The notes: generated by a model not told the origin, from the letters alone. DNA of 33,417 nucleotides from Candidatus Eremiobacteraceae bacterium (GCA_035314825.1 DATFYX010000086.1:1-33417), one strand, 5' to 3'; positions 23,172-32,632 are shown, numbered from the stretch's first letter. Translations and numbers: made by a program.

Positions 23172-25137
23172 GGCACTCCCGCGCTACTCAATCATCATTC
23201 CGGCGCATAACGAGCAGGACCGCATCGGACCGGTCGTGAGCGATTATCTCGGGTCATTCCAGGACTCCGAGCTGATCGTCGTGCTCAACGGCTGCACGGA
23301 TGCGACGCAGGAACGGGTTCGCGCGGCGTGCGACGGCCGCGGCGACGTCCGTCTCATCGCGCTGCCGCTGGCCGTGGGAAAGGGCGGCGCGGTGCGCGCC
23401 GGTATGATGGTCGCGCGCGCGCCGATCGTCGGGTTTGTCGACGCCGACGGTTCGACGTCGGCGACGGAGATGCGCCGGCTGTGCGAAGCGCTGGGCGACG
23501 CTGACGGGGTGATCGGATCGCGCTGGCTCGAAGCGTCGGTGGTGCGGGTGCCGCAGACCCGCCTGCGGCGTTTCGCGAGCCGGACGTTCAACGCGCTCGT
23601 ACGCGTGATGTTCGGCCTGCCGTTTTCCGACACGCAGTGCGGCGCCAAGGTGTTCCGCGCAGACGCACTGCGCCCGATCCTCCATCGCCTCGAGACGGCG
23701 AATTTCGCGTTTGACGTCGATCTGCTCTTACTGCTGTCGCAGTCGCGTCGACGCATCGTCGAGATGCCGACCGTCTGGGAAGACCGGACGGGCTCAAGCT
23801 TGCGCGTCGTGCCGAGCTCGATGCTCATGCTCGCAGCGCTTGTGCGCCTGCGCTTGCGCCACTCTCCATTTCATCCGTTCGTGCCGTGGCTCGACCGCGT
23901 CGTGCCCACAAAGCCGCTGCGTATGCGCGACCATTTGCGGATACTGATCCTGAACTGGCGCGACATCCGCCACCCGCAAGCAGGCGGAGCAGAGCTTTAT
24001 CTGCATGAGATCGCTCGGCGCCTGGTTGCACGCGGTCAAACCGTCGCCTGGCTCACGTCTGGGTTCCCTGGCGCGCCGCGTCACGAGGTCATCGACGGCG
24101 TCTCCATCACGCGCACCGGCAATGCGCTCACCGTGTACCTCGCGGTGCCGCTCGAGTATCTGCGCTCCTGCATCGACCGCTTCGACCTCATCATCGATTC
24201 CGAGAACGGCATCCCGTTCTTCTCGCCGATGTTCTCGTTGAAGGCGAAACTGTGCGTGATGTACCACGTGCATCGCGAGGTCTTCTTGACGCAGCTGCGA
24301 CCGCCGCTGTCGTGGCTGATGGCGTGGATCGAGACCCGCGTGATGCCCTTCGTCTATCGCCACGTCACGTTCGTCACGATCTCGGAGAACACGCGCGACG
24401 AGATGCAACGCTTGCGCCTGACGCGCCGCCCCATCTTCGTGGTACCGAGCGGCGTGGACCACCTTCTACAGCCCGGGACCAAGGCGGCTCAGCCCACGAT
24501 CCTCTATCTCGGCCGCCTGAAGCCGTATAAGCGTATCGATCTGCTCATGCGCGCGTTTGCGCGCCTCCGTGCACAAGTGCCAGGGGCGCAGTTGCGGATC
24601 GCCGGGCGGGGAGAGGATGCGGCGCGGCTTCGCGCCCTCGCTGACGAACTGGAGCTGAGCGGATCGGTGACTTTCGAAGGCTTTGTCGACGAAGATCACA
24701 AGCGCGAGCTGCTGCAGCAAGCGTGGGTCTTTGCGACCGCATCGTTGGTGGAAGGATGGGGCATCTCGGTGATCGAGGCCAACGCCTGCGGCACGCCCGC
24801 CGTGGCGTTCGACGTCCCAGGTTTGCGCGAGGCGATCGTCGACGGCGTCAGCGGTATCATCGTGCCGGACCATGGCACGCTGGTCGAGGATCTTGCGGAC
24901 GCACTTGCCGCCATCCTGACCGACACAAAGCGCCGGGAAGCGCTGACGTGCGGCGCCGTCGAGCGCGCCGCGACCTTTTCATGGGATGCGGCGACAGATG
25001 CGCTGCTCGCCATCATGTCGCACCAATTCGTCGAGGGTGATTCCGGCGTGGTTCTCAACGAGGGCGTGTGGCATCTCCCGCAACCGCCCGCGGACGACGG
25101 AACGCAGGCGTCGGAACCTTCGCGGACCATTCGTTGA
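23164..25137 (+). CDS. Fusion glycosyltransferase: GT2 (polyprenyl-P-sugar type) plus GT4
   Basis: Two catalytic domains in one 657-residue protein. Residues 1-250 form a GT2 domain: YSIIIPAHNEQDRIGPVV, GKGGAVRAGM, FVDADGSTSATEMRRL, and SDTQCGAKVFRADAL, the last being typical of dolichyl- or polyprenyl-phosphate glucosyltransferases (ALG5-like). A second domain follows from about residue 258 (LRILILNWRDIRHPQAGGAELYLHEIARRL) and is GT4: ILYLGRLKPYKRIDLLMRAF, then EGWGISVIEANACG with the two Glu residues eight apart. The first domain would make a lipid-phosphate sugar, a GT-C donor; the second would transfer a sugar from a nucleotide donor to a lipid-linked chain. There is no transmembrane helix in the first domain. 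The start overlaps the small membrane gene by 8 bases and the stop shares a base with the next start (TGATG). Confidence 0.87.
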   Translation: MSEALPRYSIIIPAHNEQDRIGPVVSDYLGSFQDSELIVVLNGCTDATQERVRAACDGRGDVRLIALPLAVGKGGAVRAGMMVARAPIVGFVDADGSTSATEMRRLCEALGDADGVIGSRWLEASVVRVPQTRLRRFASRTFNALVRVMFGLPFSDTQCGAKVFRADALRPILHRLETANFAFDVDLLLLLSQSRRRIVEMPTVWEDRTGSSLRVVPSSMLMLAALVRLRLRHSPFHPFVPWLDRVVPTKPLRMRDHLRILILNWRDIRHPQAGGAELYLHEIARRLVARGQTVAWLTSGFPGAPRHEVIDGVSITRTGNALTVYLAVPLEYLRSCIDRFDLIIDSENGIPFFSPMFSLKAKLCVMYHVHREVFLTQLRPPLSWLMAWIETRVMPFVYRHVTFVTISENTRDEMQRLRLTRRPIFVVPSGVDHLLQPGTKAAQPTILYLGRLKPYKRIDLLMRAFARLRAQVPGAQLRIAGRGEDAARLRALADELELSGSVTFEGFVDEDHKRELLQQAWVFATASLVEGWGISVIEANACGTPAVAFDVPGLREAIVDGVSGIIVPDHGTLVEDLADALAAILTDTKRREALTCGAVERAATFSWDAATDALLAIMSHQFVEGDSGVVLNEGVWHLPQPPADDGTQASEPSRTIR

Positions 25138-27422
25138 TGCTTCGCTCACGTGAGCTTCTGGCGGTCGCGGCAGCCGCCGCGGTGTTCTGTGCGATCGCGT
25201 ACCGGTCGTTTCTCTATTCCCCGGGCACGCCGAACTTCGCGCACGATTGGGCGTGGTCGCCCGTGGCCGCACAGATCGTCGATCTGTTCCATTCGCGGAC
25301 AAGCTTCTCGCGGCTCGATTCGCTCGGCGGCCCGAACACCGATGTGGCGGCCTATCCGGCGCTTTTCCTTGCGGCGCTTCCGGCGCCGCTTCTCGGCAGC
25401 AGCGCGGCTCTCAAGTTCTTCCTTCTCTGGACGACCATCGCAGCGGCGGTGGGGGCCGCAGCGCTAGCGCGGCTCTGCGGCGCCGATCGCGCGAGCGCAG
25501 TCCTCATCGGATTAGCCTACGCGGCCGGCCCATATGCGTTCAATAAGATCGTCAGCGGACAGGTGACGGTCTGGCTCGCCTATGCGGCACTGCCCTTCGC
25601 ATTGTGGGCGATCACGTCAGCGCGGGATCGCAATATTCTGTTCACGGCCGGCGCAGTCGCGCTACCGCTCGCGCTGATAGCGCCTCAGTTGCAGATATTC
25701 GCGGTGTCGTTGGTCGCACTTATCGCGGCCGGCGCGGTACTCGCAGGTCTGCGAGGCGCACTTGCGGCGTGCGCGGCTGGCCTGCTGGCCGCCGCCACGC
25801 AAGCGCCGCTGGCCCTCGAGCTGCACAACGCGTTGGGTGCGGATGTGTACGGCCAGTTCTTGGCGCGCAGTCCATGGGAACTGATCCAAAGTCCGCCGCT
25901 TCGGCTCGCGCTGCGACTTGATGGCTACTTCACGCAATCCTACGCGCTCGCGACCATCGGCCTCCATCACGCCGCCGCCGTCGCCTGCTACGCGTTCGCC
26001 GCGCTGGCATGGCTTGGGCTTTTCGTGCGCCCCGGTTCGCGGCGAGCCGGCTGGATCGCCGCAGCGGGCGCGGCATCCATCCTCGCCGTCGTGTGCTCCT
26101 ATCATCTACCATGGAAAAGCGTGGCAGACAATATCTTCCTGAACGTTCCGGCTGCCACCGTCTTCCGCGAGCTATACGACCTGATCGCGCTGCTGGCCGT
26201 CGCCTACGTCATCGGCGCCGCGCGTGCCACCGGTATCACATTCGTCCGGTTCGCAGTCTGGGGCGCGACGTTGCTCGTGATCGCGGTCGGCTGCTTAGCC
26301 CGGTACGACACGGTGCTCGGTGCCAGCGACCTGCGCCCGCACGTCACCGCATTCGATGCATTGGCTGCGATGCCGGGCGACGACCGGATCTGGCCCGTGC
26401 CCAACGGCCGCTTCCTGAAGGCCACTGCGCGCGACGCAGGCGGATTCGATCCGTTCTTCGGCCGCGCGGGCGCTCATCCGATCGTCGAGGAGTACTTCCC
26501 GACCGGGCCGGTAGCCGTCGCGCGTATGCTGCCGCTCGGGTGCGCGGGGCCGCTCCTGCGCGCGATGCGCGTGCGCTATATCTGGCAGCGGCTTGACCTT
26601 GCGCGCTCCGCTGAGGCTGTGTCGCCGGTGGGGCCACTGAGATCGCCGATGTGCGCAGGCGCTTTGCGCGCGACGCGCGTCTACTCGAGCCCCACCGATT
26701 CGCTCGAGCAGATCGATGCGGTGCCCGCAGCGCACCGCACGATCGACAACGTCGACATCGTGCCCGACGATTGGCTCGACGGATTGACGTCATTGGGCGG
26801 CGGGCACGACTTCGTCTTCGCGCGCGACGCGCGCGCGCTCGGCGTACACGAGTCTGAGATTGAGCCGCCACTCGATGACCGCCGCTTCGTCGACCCCCAC
26901 GACGGGCCGGTCACGGCGAGCCTTTTCGGCGGCACGGGCGTTGCGTTCGTCGAGCTTGCAGGCGGCGCCAGCATCGTCGCTGCGCCGGCACTTGCGCACA
27001 TCCAGGTGAGCCCCTCGGCGAGGTTTGTCTACGACCGCCGCGCCGCCCGGTACAAACTCGCGTTGTGCGAAGAATCGTTTGACTGCGTCGAAGGCGGCAG
27101 CTTCGCGTTGTTCGGGCCGGCGTTGCGCGATCCAACCGTGCAGACGCGGGCGCTCTCGCTCGGCAGCGATCGCATGCTCGTCGTCGACACGCAATTCGAT
27201 CCGGCGCTGCGTGCGCGGGCCGGCGGCCGCGATCTTCTCCATGTCCGCGTCGACGGTTATGCCAACGGGTGGCTCGTGCCGGCCGGCGATGAGAGCGACG
27301 TCGCGATCTCCGACGGAAGAGTTGGAGGGCTTGTGGCAGCCTGGACGCTTGCGGTTGTCGCCTGGCTTTGCATCGCGGCAGCTCTGGCGGGTGGTGCGCT
27401 GCGCGCTCGAGCGGCGGCATGA
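25137..27422 (+). CDS. Large GT-C/YfhO-like membrane protein (paralogue 2)
   Basis: A 761-residue polytopic protein, the smallest of three look-alikes. It starts with one helix (7-25), then an outside loop with NFAHDWAWSP, where Asp37-Trp38 falls at the same residue number as in paralogue 1. Multiple helices continue to about residue 400, with VFRELYDLIALL at 342-353 in place of the FRDPSKF motif. The remaining part is a soluble extracytoplasmic domain that ends in a YfhO-like DGYANGWLVPAG and one last helix (AAWTLAVVAWLCIAAAL) with a basic tail. The ATG shares a base with the stop of the glycosyltransferase fusion. The loss of Pro, Ser, Lys in the middle motif suggests a different acceptor or a changed role. 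Sugar transfer outside the membrane is inferred from layout, not from a known family. Confidence 0.72.
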   Translation: MLRSRELLAVAAAAAVFCAIAYRSFLYSPGTPNFAHDWAWSPVAAQIVDLFHSRTSFSRLDSLGGPNTDVAAYPALFLAALPAPLLGSSAALKFFLLWTTIAAAVGAAALARLCGADRASAVLIGLAYAAGPYAFNKIVSGQVTVWLAYAALPFALWAITSARDRNILFTAGAVALPLALIAPQLQIFAVSLVALIAAGAVLAGLRGALAACAAGLLAAATQAPLALELHNALGADVYGQFLARSPWELIQSPPLRLALRLDGYFTQSYALATIGLHHAAAVACYAFAALAWLGLFVRPGSRRAGWIAAAGAASILAVVCSYHLPWKSVADNIFLNVPAATVFRELYDLIALLAVAYVIGAARATGITFVRFAVWGATLLVIAVGCLARYDTVLGASDLRPHVTAFDALAAMPGDDRIWPVPNGRFLKATARDAGGFDPFFGRAGAHPIVEEYFPTGPVAVARMLPLGCAGPLLRAMRVRYIWQRLDLARSAEAVSPVGPLRSPMCAGALRATRVYSSPTDSLEQIDAVPAAHRTIDNVDIVPDDWLDGLTSLGGGHDFVFARDARALGVHESEIEPPLDDRRFVDPHDGPVTASLFGGTGVAFVELAGGASIVAAPALAHIQVSPSARFVYDRRAARYKLALCEESFDCVEGGSFALFGPALRDPTVQTRALSLGSDRMLVVDTQFDPALRARAGGRDLLHVRVDGYANGWLVPAGDESDVAISDGRVGGLVAAWTLAVVAWLCIAAALAGGALRARAAA

Positions 27423-30025
27423 GGCTGTTCGCGCTCCGGCGCGCCGACGCGCTGGCGCTTGCCCTGCTTGCCGCAGTCGTCTTGGCCATCCACTGGCGTT
27501 GGTTCTTGCCCGGTGTGATCACCGATCAGGATTGGCGGGTGTACTCCGCGGCGCAGCTGCATGCGTTGTTCCCATCGCCCAGCGTGTTCGACCTCACCAT
27601 GAATCTGGGCGCCGACAATCGCGATTCGATCAACTTCTATCCGATGATCAGCCTCATGGCGTTAATCGCACGCCTGGGCGCCTCGCCAGGCCTCGCGGTC
27701 CGCCTCGTCGTGATGTTCCCCACCATCGTGTTGCTCGCGGCCGGCGGTTACATCTTCGCGCGTACCTACGTGACTAGCGTGTTGGCGAGCTGGTTGGCCG
27801 GGGCGTTCTACGCTTGCAACGCCTATGTCGACGTCATCATCGGACGCGGGCAGATGACCGTTGCCGAGTCCGCTGCGTGGTCGGCGATCGCGCTTGCAGC
27901 GTGCGTTCGCGCGGTCCGGCCCGGTGGCCGCGCACGCGACGCCGCGCTGGCGGCGCTGTGTCTGGGATTGGCATTCGTGTGCGACGTGCGGATCGCGCTG
28001 CTCGCGTGTACGGCCGCGATCCCGCTGTGCGCGATCGAGCTGCGACGCGATTCGCTGGCCGGACAGCTTGCGCGCGGAGCGGCGATCGGCGGGGCGCTCG
28101 CGCTGCTGCTGTTGTATACACTTATCCCGACGCTGGCCTCCCACTTGCAGTTCTCGCCGCCATCGGACTTCGGCGATGCCGGTTGGCTTTCGCGCCTGAG
28201 CTTCACCTCGCTCGCGCAAGCGCTCACCTTCGACCATCCGCTGTGGTACGACAACGCCGTGCACACGTGGCGCTGGAAGTTCGCGATCTTCCTCGTACCC
28301 GTGGTGGTCGGATTCTGGGTGATGCTGCGCGATCCGGAGCAGCGGCCGCGCGCCGGCGTCATGCTCGCGCTTGTCGCGGCCGGAGCGGTGTTTGTGGCCG
28401 GCACGCTCACCTGGTTCGGTCCAGTGTACGTCTGGCTTTTCATGCACACGTGGTATGTGCATCTGTTCCGCGACCCGTCGAAGTTCACCGTCTTGATGCT
28501 GCCGGGCTACGCGCTCGCATTCGGCACCGGCGCGGCCGCTATCGTCGCATGGATGCCGCGGCGCTGGATGCAGGCGGTGGCCGTCGCCGCATTCATCGTG
28601 CTCGCGCTGTGGCCGTCGCGACCGATCTTCACCGGTGCGCAGACGCAGCTCTATTGGCCCAAGCAACCCGCTGCCGATGAAACGCTCCTCGCGCAGACCC
28701 TGAGCGCCGATCCGATTCCGTCGCGCGTGCTGTGGACACCCATTCCGGATCGATTCATACCGCCCGATGATCGGCACCCGGCAATCGACGCGCTCTGGTT
28801 CGCGCAGATCGCCGTCGATGGTGTCAGCTCGTTGTCCGACAGCCAACGGCTCGCGCGAGCGCTGCGCTCGCTGGGCATCGGCTATGTGGTGGTGCTGCGC
28901 AACGAGAGCGCATCGCTCGCCTATCCGCCCACGTACGTCGCGTATCGGACCATCCGGACCTACGCGGCGCTCGGCGCGTTCGGCGTGCCGCTGTTCGACG
29001 GCCCTGCGCTGAGCGTGTTCAAAGTCGGCGGGGTGATGCGCTTTTCCGCCGACCCGGCGCTGGCAGGCCTGCGCGTCAATGCTCTGCAGATCCCGTCCGT
29101 GCGCGACGGTGTGTCGGCAGGGCCCGTCCTGAGAGCTCCCGTCCGCATGACGGCGCGCGGCGCCGTTTCCGGTGCATGGCTCGTCCCCGTGCCGTCAGGC
29201 GTCCGCGGTGCGCGCGATCCAGCGCTCGTCGCGGCGCGTCCGCCGCGCGATACTTTGTTCGCGTCGAAAGGCGCGCTTCGCCTGGACGGCCTCGTGCCCG
29301 AACGAGAAGGCGCTGTCGTCGTCGATCCGTACGGCGCCCTGCTGGATGTACCGGATTGGACCGGGTACGTCGACGTCGGTATCCGGGTCAGGCGCGTCGG
29401 CGCGGCGCGTCCCTACCTCTTACTGAGGACGCAGGACAGAGCGTTCGGCTACGAGATCCGAGGAGTTTCGCGCCCGGGTGACTATCACGTCATGCTGCCG
29501 GCCGAAGACGTTCCGCGCACCGTTCGTGTGCGCGCGAGCCCACCCGCGGACATCAGCATCGAATCGTCCGCTTTTGTGCCGGCCAGTTATCACGGCTTGA
29601 TCGACCCGGCTGCATTGGCGCGCGCGCGGCCGACTCGAACAATCTCCATCCTCATACCGCTGGCCGCTGCGGTCGCGGCGGACGGCGCACACGACACCTT
29701 TACGACTCTTCCGTTGCAGACCGTCCGTCAGTTTCCAGCAATGCTGGCCGGATCGGGGCGAGTCTCGGGCACGCTCGCAGGGCCTATGTCGGCGTCGCCG
29801 CTCTGGTCGACGGCTCCAGCACCCGATGCTCGCGCGGCCCGCGCGCCTTCGCGCAGCCTCGGCGACTTCGCAGCTGCAGATCTGCCGCCTGATGCTGCCG
29901 GCGTGACCTTCGAGTACTCGGTCGATCGCCAGTTGGCGTTAGGCGAGATCCTCTCGCTGCTCGCAGCGCTCGGTCTGATCGCATGCATCATGTTCGATCC
30001 AGGAGCGCGCCGTGCGGGCGAGTGA
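27419..30025 (+). CDS. Large GT-C/YfhO-like membrane protein (paralogue 3)
   Basis: An 868-residue polytopic membrane protein, starting at an ATG that overlaps the previous stop by 4 bases (ATGA). Helix 1 is followed by VITDQDWRVYSAAQL with Asp38-Trp39, aligned with the Asp-Trp of the two related proteins. About ten further helices follow. The motif VHLFRDPSKFTVLMLPGY puts FRDPSKF at residues 350-356, exactly as in paralogue 1. After about residue 400 a long extracytoplasmic domain follows; the last helix is GEILSLLAALGLIACIMF and the tail is basic and short. Residues 540-720 look like beta-rich sequence. No exact family is claimed. Tandem placement and matching landmarks make ancient duplication with paralogues 1 and 2 the simplest reading. 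Confidence 0.75.
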   Translation: MRLFALRRADALALALLAAVVLAIHWRWFLPGVITDQDWRVYSAAQLHALFPSPSVFDLTMNLGADNRDSINFYPMISLMALIARLGASPGLAVRLVVMFPTIVLLAAGGYIFARTYVTSVLASWLAGAFYACNAYVDVIIGRGQMTVAESAAWSAIALAACVRAVRPGGRARDAALAALCLGLAFVCDVRIALLACTAAIPLCAIELRRDSLAGQLARGAAIGGALALLLLYTLIPTLASHLQFSPPSDFGDAGWLSRLSFTSLAQALTFDHPLWYDNAVHTWRWKFAIFLVPVVVGFWVMLRDPEQRPRAGVMLALVAAGAVFVAGTLTWFGPVYVWLFMHTWYVHLFRDPSKFTVLMLPGYALAFGTGAAAIVAWMPRRWMQAVAVAAFIVLALWPSRPIFTGAQTQLYWPKQPAADETLLAQTLSADPIPSRVLWTPIPDRFIPPDDRHPAIDALWFAQIAVDGVSSLSDSQRLARALRSLGIGYVVVLRNESASLAYPPTYVAYRTIRTYAALGAFGVPLFDGPALSVFKVGGVMRFSADPALAGLRVNALQIPSVRDGVSAGPVLRAPVRMTARGAVSGAWLVPVPSGVRGARDPALVAARPPRDTLFASKGALRLDGLVPEREGAVVVDPYGALLDVPDWTGYVDVGIRVRRVGAARPYLLLRTQDRAFGYEIRGVSRPGDYHVMLPAEDVPRTVRVRASPPADISIESSAFVPASYHGLIDPAALARARPTRTISILIPLAAAVAADGAHDTFTTLPLQTVRQFPAMLAGSGRVSGTLAGPMSASPLWSTAPAPDARAARAPSRSLGDFAAADLPPDAAGVTFEYSVDRQLALGEILSLLAALGLIACIMFDPGARRAGE
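30001..30005 (+). promoter_or_regulatory. Ribosome-binding site of the GT4 gene inside paralogue 3
   Basis: AGGAG lies six bases before the GTG at 30012, within the last codons of the preceding gene. It supports the GTG start and a 14-base gene overlap. Confidence 0.65.
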
Positions 30026-31268
30026 CGCGCGCGTTCTCTTCGCGCCGGCGCACTATTTCACGGGCGCAGACGTCGGCGGCAGCGAATTTTGCTGGCCCTA
30101 CCAGATCATCGCGCACGTCGCGCCGCGCGTGTGCGCTGCCGACGTCGTCCTCGGCGAGCTGCGCAACGGCTCGTTCGGCCCGAACGTCGCCGTTCACGAG
30201 GTGCTGCCGGTCGCCCGCCAGCATTTGTTCTCGGTGGGCACGGCGGCAGCGTTCATGTCGGGCTACTGGCGCAGCGCTCTCGCGATCACGCGGCGCGACG
30301 TGCCCGACATCCTCCACCATGTCCTGCCCTTCTCGCCGATCACGTTCAACCCGCTCATCCTATTCCGCCACACGCCGCTGGGCGTGCCGGCGCGCACGCG
30401 CATCGTGATCGGTCCGGTGCAGATGCCGCACGATGAAATGCTTGGCGGCACCGCTGAGGACATCGGGTCGCTGTATCGCCGCGAGTTCGACGCGCCCGTC
30501 CAGGCGATGCGCGGTGCACGCCGCCGCCGATTGATCGGTGCGCTGACACACCGCCTGTCCGACCGCTGCCTCAACGCGGCACACGCAGTGGTGGCGATCA
30601 CCGATGAGACAAGAGCCTATCTGCAGGCGCGCGGGATACGATCGCCGATCACCGTTATCCCGGCCGGCATCGACTACCGCCGTTTCGACGTGGTCGACCG
30701 CTCCGCTCGCACAACTCCGTTCACGCTGCTGTCCGCTTCGTATTTCGTGCAGCGCAAGGGGATCGATCTGCTGCTGCGCGCGGTCGCACTCGCGCGAACA
30801 CGCGCTGAGGTGCGTCTGATCCTCGCCGGGGACGGCCCGCAACGCGCGAACCTGATCGCGCTGCGCGACGATTTGGACCTGGGCGATGCGGTGCAATTCG
30901 CCGGATTCTTGGACGAGAACGCGCTGCGCGCGCAATACGCGGCCGCTGACGCGCTGGTAAGCATGTCGTGGTCCGAGAGTTTCGGCATGTCGCTGCTCGA
31001 AGCCATGGCGACGGGCATGCCGTGCATCTCGACAGCCAACGCCGGCGCTCGAGCGCTGATCGAGGACGGCCGCACCGGCCTACTAGCGCCGCTCGGCGAT
31101 GCGGAGAGATTCGCTGCGGCGATCGAGCAGCTCGCTTCTGATCGCGTTCGCGCGCAGGCGCTTGGCCTGGCCGCGCGCGCGTCAGTCGAGTCGCGCCATG
31201 ATTGGACGTCGATCGGCGCCGCATACGTGGCGCTGTACGAAAGCCTGCTCGACACGACGCCGCGCTGA
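30012..31268 (+). CDS. Family 4 glycosyltransferase (GT-B fold)
   Basis: A 418-residue retaining glycosyltransferase using a nucleotide-sugar donor in the cytoplasm. The N-terminal domain begins VRASDARVLFAPAHYFTGADVGGSEF with the glycine-rich acceptor-side loop. The C-terminal donor domain has VIPAGIDYRRFDVVDR, LLSASYFVQRKGIDLLLRAV, LILAGDGPQRANL and the ESFGMSLLEAMATG motif with the two Glu residues eight positions apart. The GTG start is supported by AGGAG six bases upstream. The 44-base gap to the next gene contains no ribosome-binding site of note and is the only real spacer in the operon after 22791. Chain-lengthening of a surface glycan is the likely use; the sugar is unknown. Confidence 0.87.
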   Translation: MRASDARVLFAPAHYFTGADVGGSEFCWPYQIIAHVAPRVCAADVVLGELRNGSFGPNVAVHEVLPVARQHLFSVGTAAAFMSGYWRSALAITRRDVPDILHHVLPFSPITFNPLILFRHTPLGVPARTRIVIGPVQMPHDEMLGGTAEDIGSLYRREFDAPVQAMRGARRRRLIGALTHRLSDRCLNAAHAVVAITDETRAYLQARGIRSPITVIPAGIDYRRFDVVDRSARTTPFTLLSASYFVQRKGIDLLLRAVALARTRAEVRLILAGDGPQRANLIALRDDLDLGDAVQFAGFLDENALRAQYAAADALVSMSWSESFGMSLLEAMATGMPCISTANAGARALIEDGRTGLLAPLGDAERFAAAIEQLASDRVRAQALGLAARASVESRHDWTSIGAAYVALYESLLDTTPR

Positions 31269-31312
31269 CGCGCCAGCCAGGGTTGGACGCGCGGCGCGCT
31301 AAAGCCGTCGCC

Positions 31313-32632
31313 ATGCACACGATCGGCGTCATCGGTTCCGGGTATGTCGGCCTGGTGACCGGCGCGTGTCTTGCCGAGCTCGGCAACTCAGTGATGTGCG
31401 TCGACGTGGACGCCGCGCGCATCGAGACGCTCACCGGTGGCCGCCTTCCCGTCTTCGAGCCGGGCCTCGCAGAACTCGTCGAACGCAACCGCCACGCAGG
31501 CCGGCTTGAGTTCAGCGCCGACATCACCAAAGCCGTTCGCGGCCGCGATGTGATCTTCGTCGCCGTCGGCACGCCCGCCAGCGCGAACGGCGGACTGGAT
31601 GTCAGCGCGGTTCGTGCGGCGGCAGCCTCCATCGCGCGCGCGCTCGACGGACCGAAGATCGTGGTCAACAAATCGACGGTGCCGGTCGAGACGGCCGGCC
31701 TGGTCAGGGAGATCATCGAGCAGACCAAGACCGCAGCTTTCGACGTCACCGTGGTCTCCAATCCTGAGTTCTTGCGCGAGGGTTCGGCTATCTCCGATTT
31801 CATGGATCCCGACCGCATCGTCATCGGCTCGTCGGATGCGCGCGCCGAAGCGGTCATGCGCGAGCTGTACAAGCCGCTCGATGCGCGCATCATCGTCGTG
31901 GACGAACGCGCTGCAGAACTGATAAAGCTCGCAGCCAACGCGTTCTTGGCGCTCAAGCTGTCCTATGTCAACGAGATCGCGCAGATCTGCGACGAGGTCG
32001 GAGCTGATATCGAAGACATCGTCGCAGGTGTCGGCAGCGACTCGCGCATCGGCGAGACATACCTGCGCGCCGGACTGGGCTTCGGAGGCTCGTGCATCCC
32101 GAAAGACGCGCGCGCGCTCCACGATCTGGCCGCGTCGCACGGCATCGATGCGCATATGCTCGCCGCCGCCCTTGACGTCAACCGCGGGCAGATCGGACTG
32201 ATCGTGGAGCGGCTCGGTCAAGCGCTCAACGGACTGGATGGGCGCGCCGTCGCCGTGCTCGGCCTCGCGTTCAAGCCGGAAACGGATGACGTCCGCGAAT
32301 CGCCCGCTGTGGCGCTTGCGAGCGCCCTCGTCAACGCCGGCTGTGAAGTACGCGTGCACGATCCCGCAGCAGTCGGGCAAGCTCGCGCCGCGCTCGGCGC
32401 ATCGGTCGACTACGCCGCTTCGTGGCAAGATGCGGTGCGAGATGCCGACGCCGTCGTCGTCGCCACTGACTGGAACGAGTACAAGCAGCTCGATTTCTCG
32501 GTGATGCGCGCGCGCATGCGCGGACGCGTGATCGTCGACGCGCGCAACATCTACGATCCGGCGCAGCTCGCGGACCAAGGGTTCACGCACATCGGCGTCG
32601 GCCGCGGCCGAAAGGGCCGGCAGAGAGCCTGA
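31313..32632 (+). CDS. ugd: UDP-glucose 6-dehydrogenase
   Basis: Ugd oxidises UDP-glucose to UDP-glucuronate with two NAD per turnover. The 439-residue protein shows the Rossmann GSGYVGLVTGACLAELG (8-24), FEPGLAELVERN, FVAVGTPASANGGLD, NKSTVPVETA, NPEFLREGSAISDF, and the catalytic block LGFGGSCIPKDARAL with Cys261 and the following Lys. The C-terminal UDP-binding half has GLAFKPETDDVRESPA, also typical. The gene follows the GT4 gene by 44 bases and its stop codon overlaps the start of the UDP-glucuronate decarboxylase by one base, so product is handed directly on to UDP-xylose. The frame extends upstream to 31202 over the end of the GT4 gene, but ATG at 31313 gives the standard N-terminus. 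Confidence 0.95.
   Translation: MHTIGVIGSGYVGLVTGACLAELGNSVMCVDVDAARIETLTGGRLPVFEPGLAELVERNRHAGRLEFSADITKAVRGRDVIFVAVGTPASANGGLDVSAVRAAAASIARALDGPKIVVNKSTVPVETAGLVREIIEQTKTAAFDVTVVSNPEFLREGSAISDFMDPDRIVIGSSDARAEAVMRELYKPLDARIIVVDERAAELIKLAANAFLALKLSYVNEIAQICDEVGADIEDIVAGVGSDSRIGETYLRAGLGFGGSCIPKDARALHDLAASHGIDAHMLAAALDVNRGQIGLIVERLGQALNGLDGRAVAVLGLAFKPETDDVRESPAVALASALVNAGCEVRVHDPAAVGQARAALGASVDYAASWQDAVRDADAVVVATDWNEYKQLDFSVMRARMRGRVIVDARNIYDPAQLADQGFTHIGVGRGRKGRQRA

Noticed and set aside
27662-28846. Long minus-strand frame opposite paralogue 3 (394 residues)
   Set aside because: Composition is Arg/Glu/His-rich as expected for the complement of a GC-rich membrane gene, and no start signal or family motif is present.
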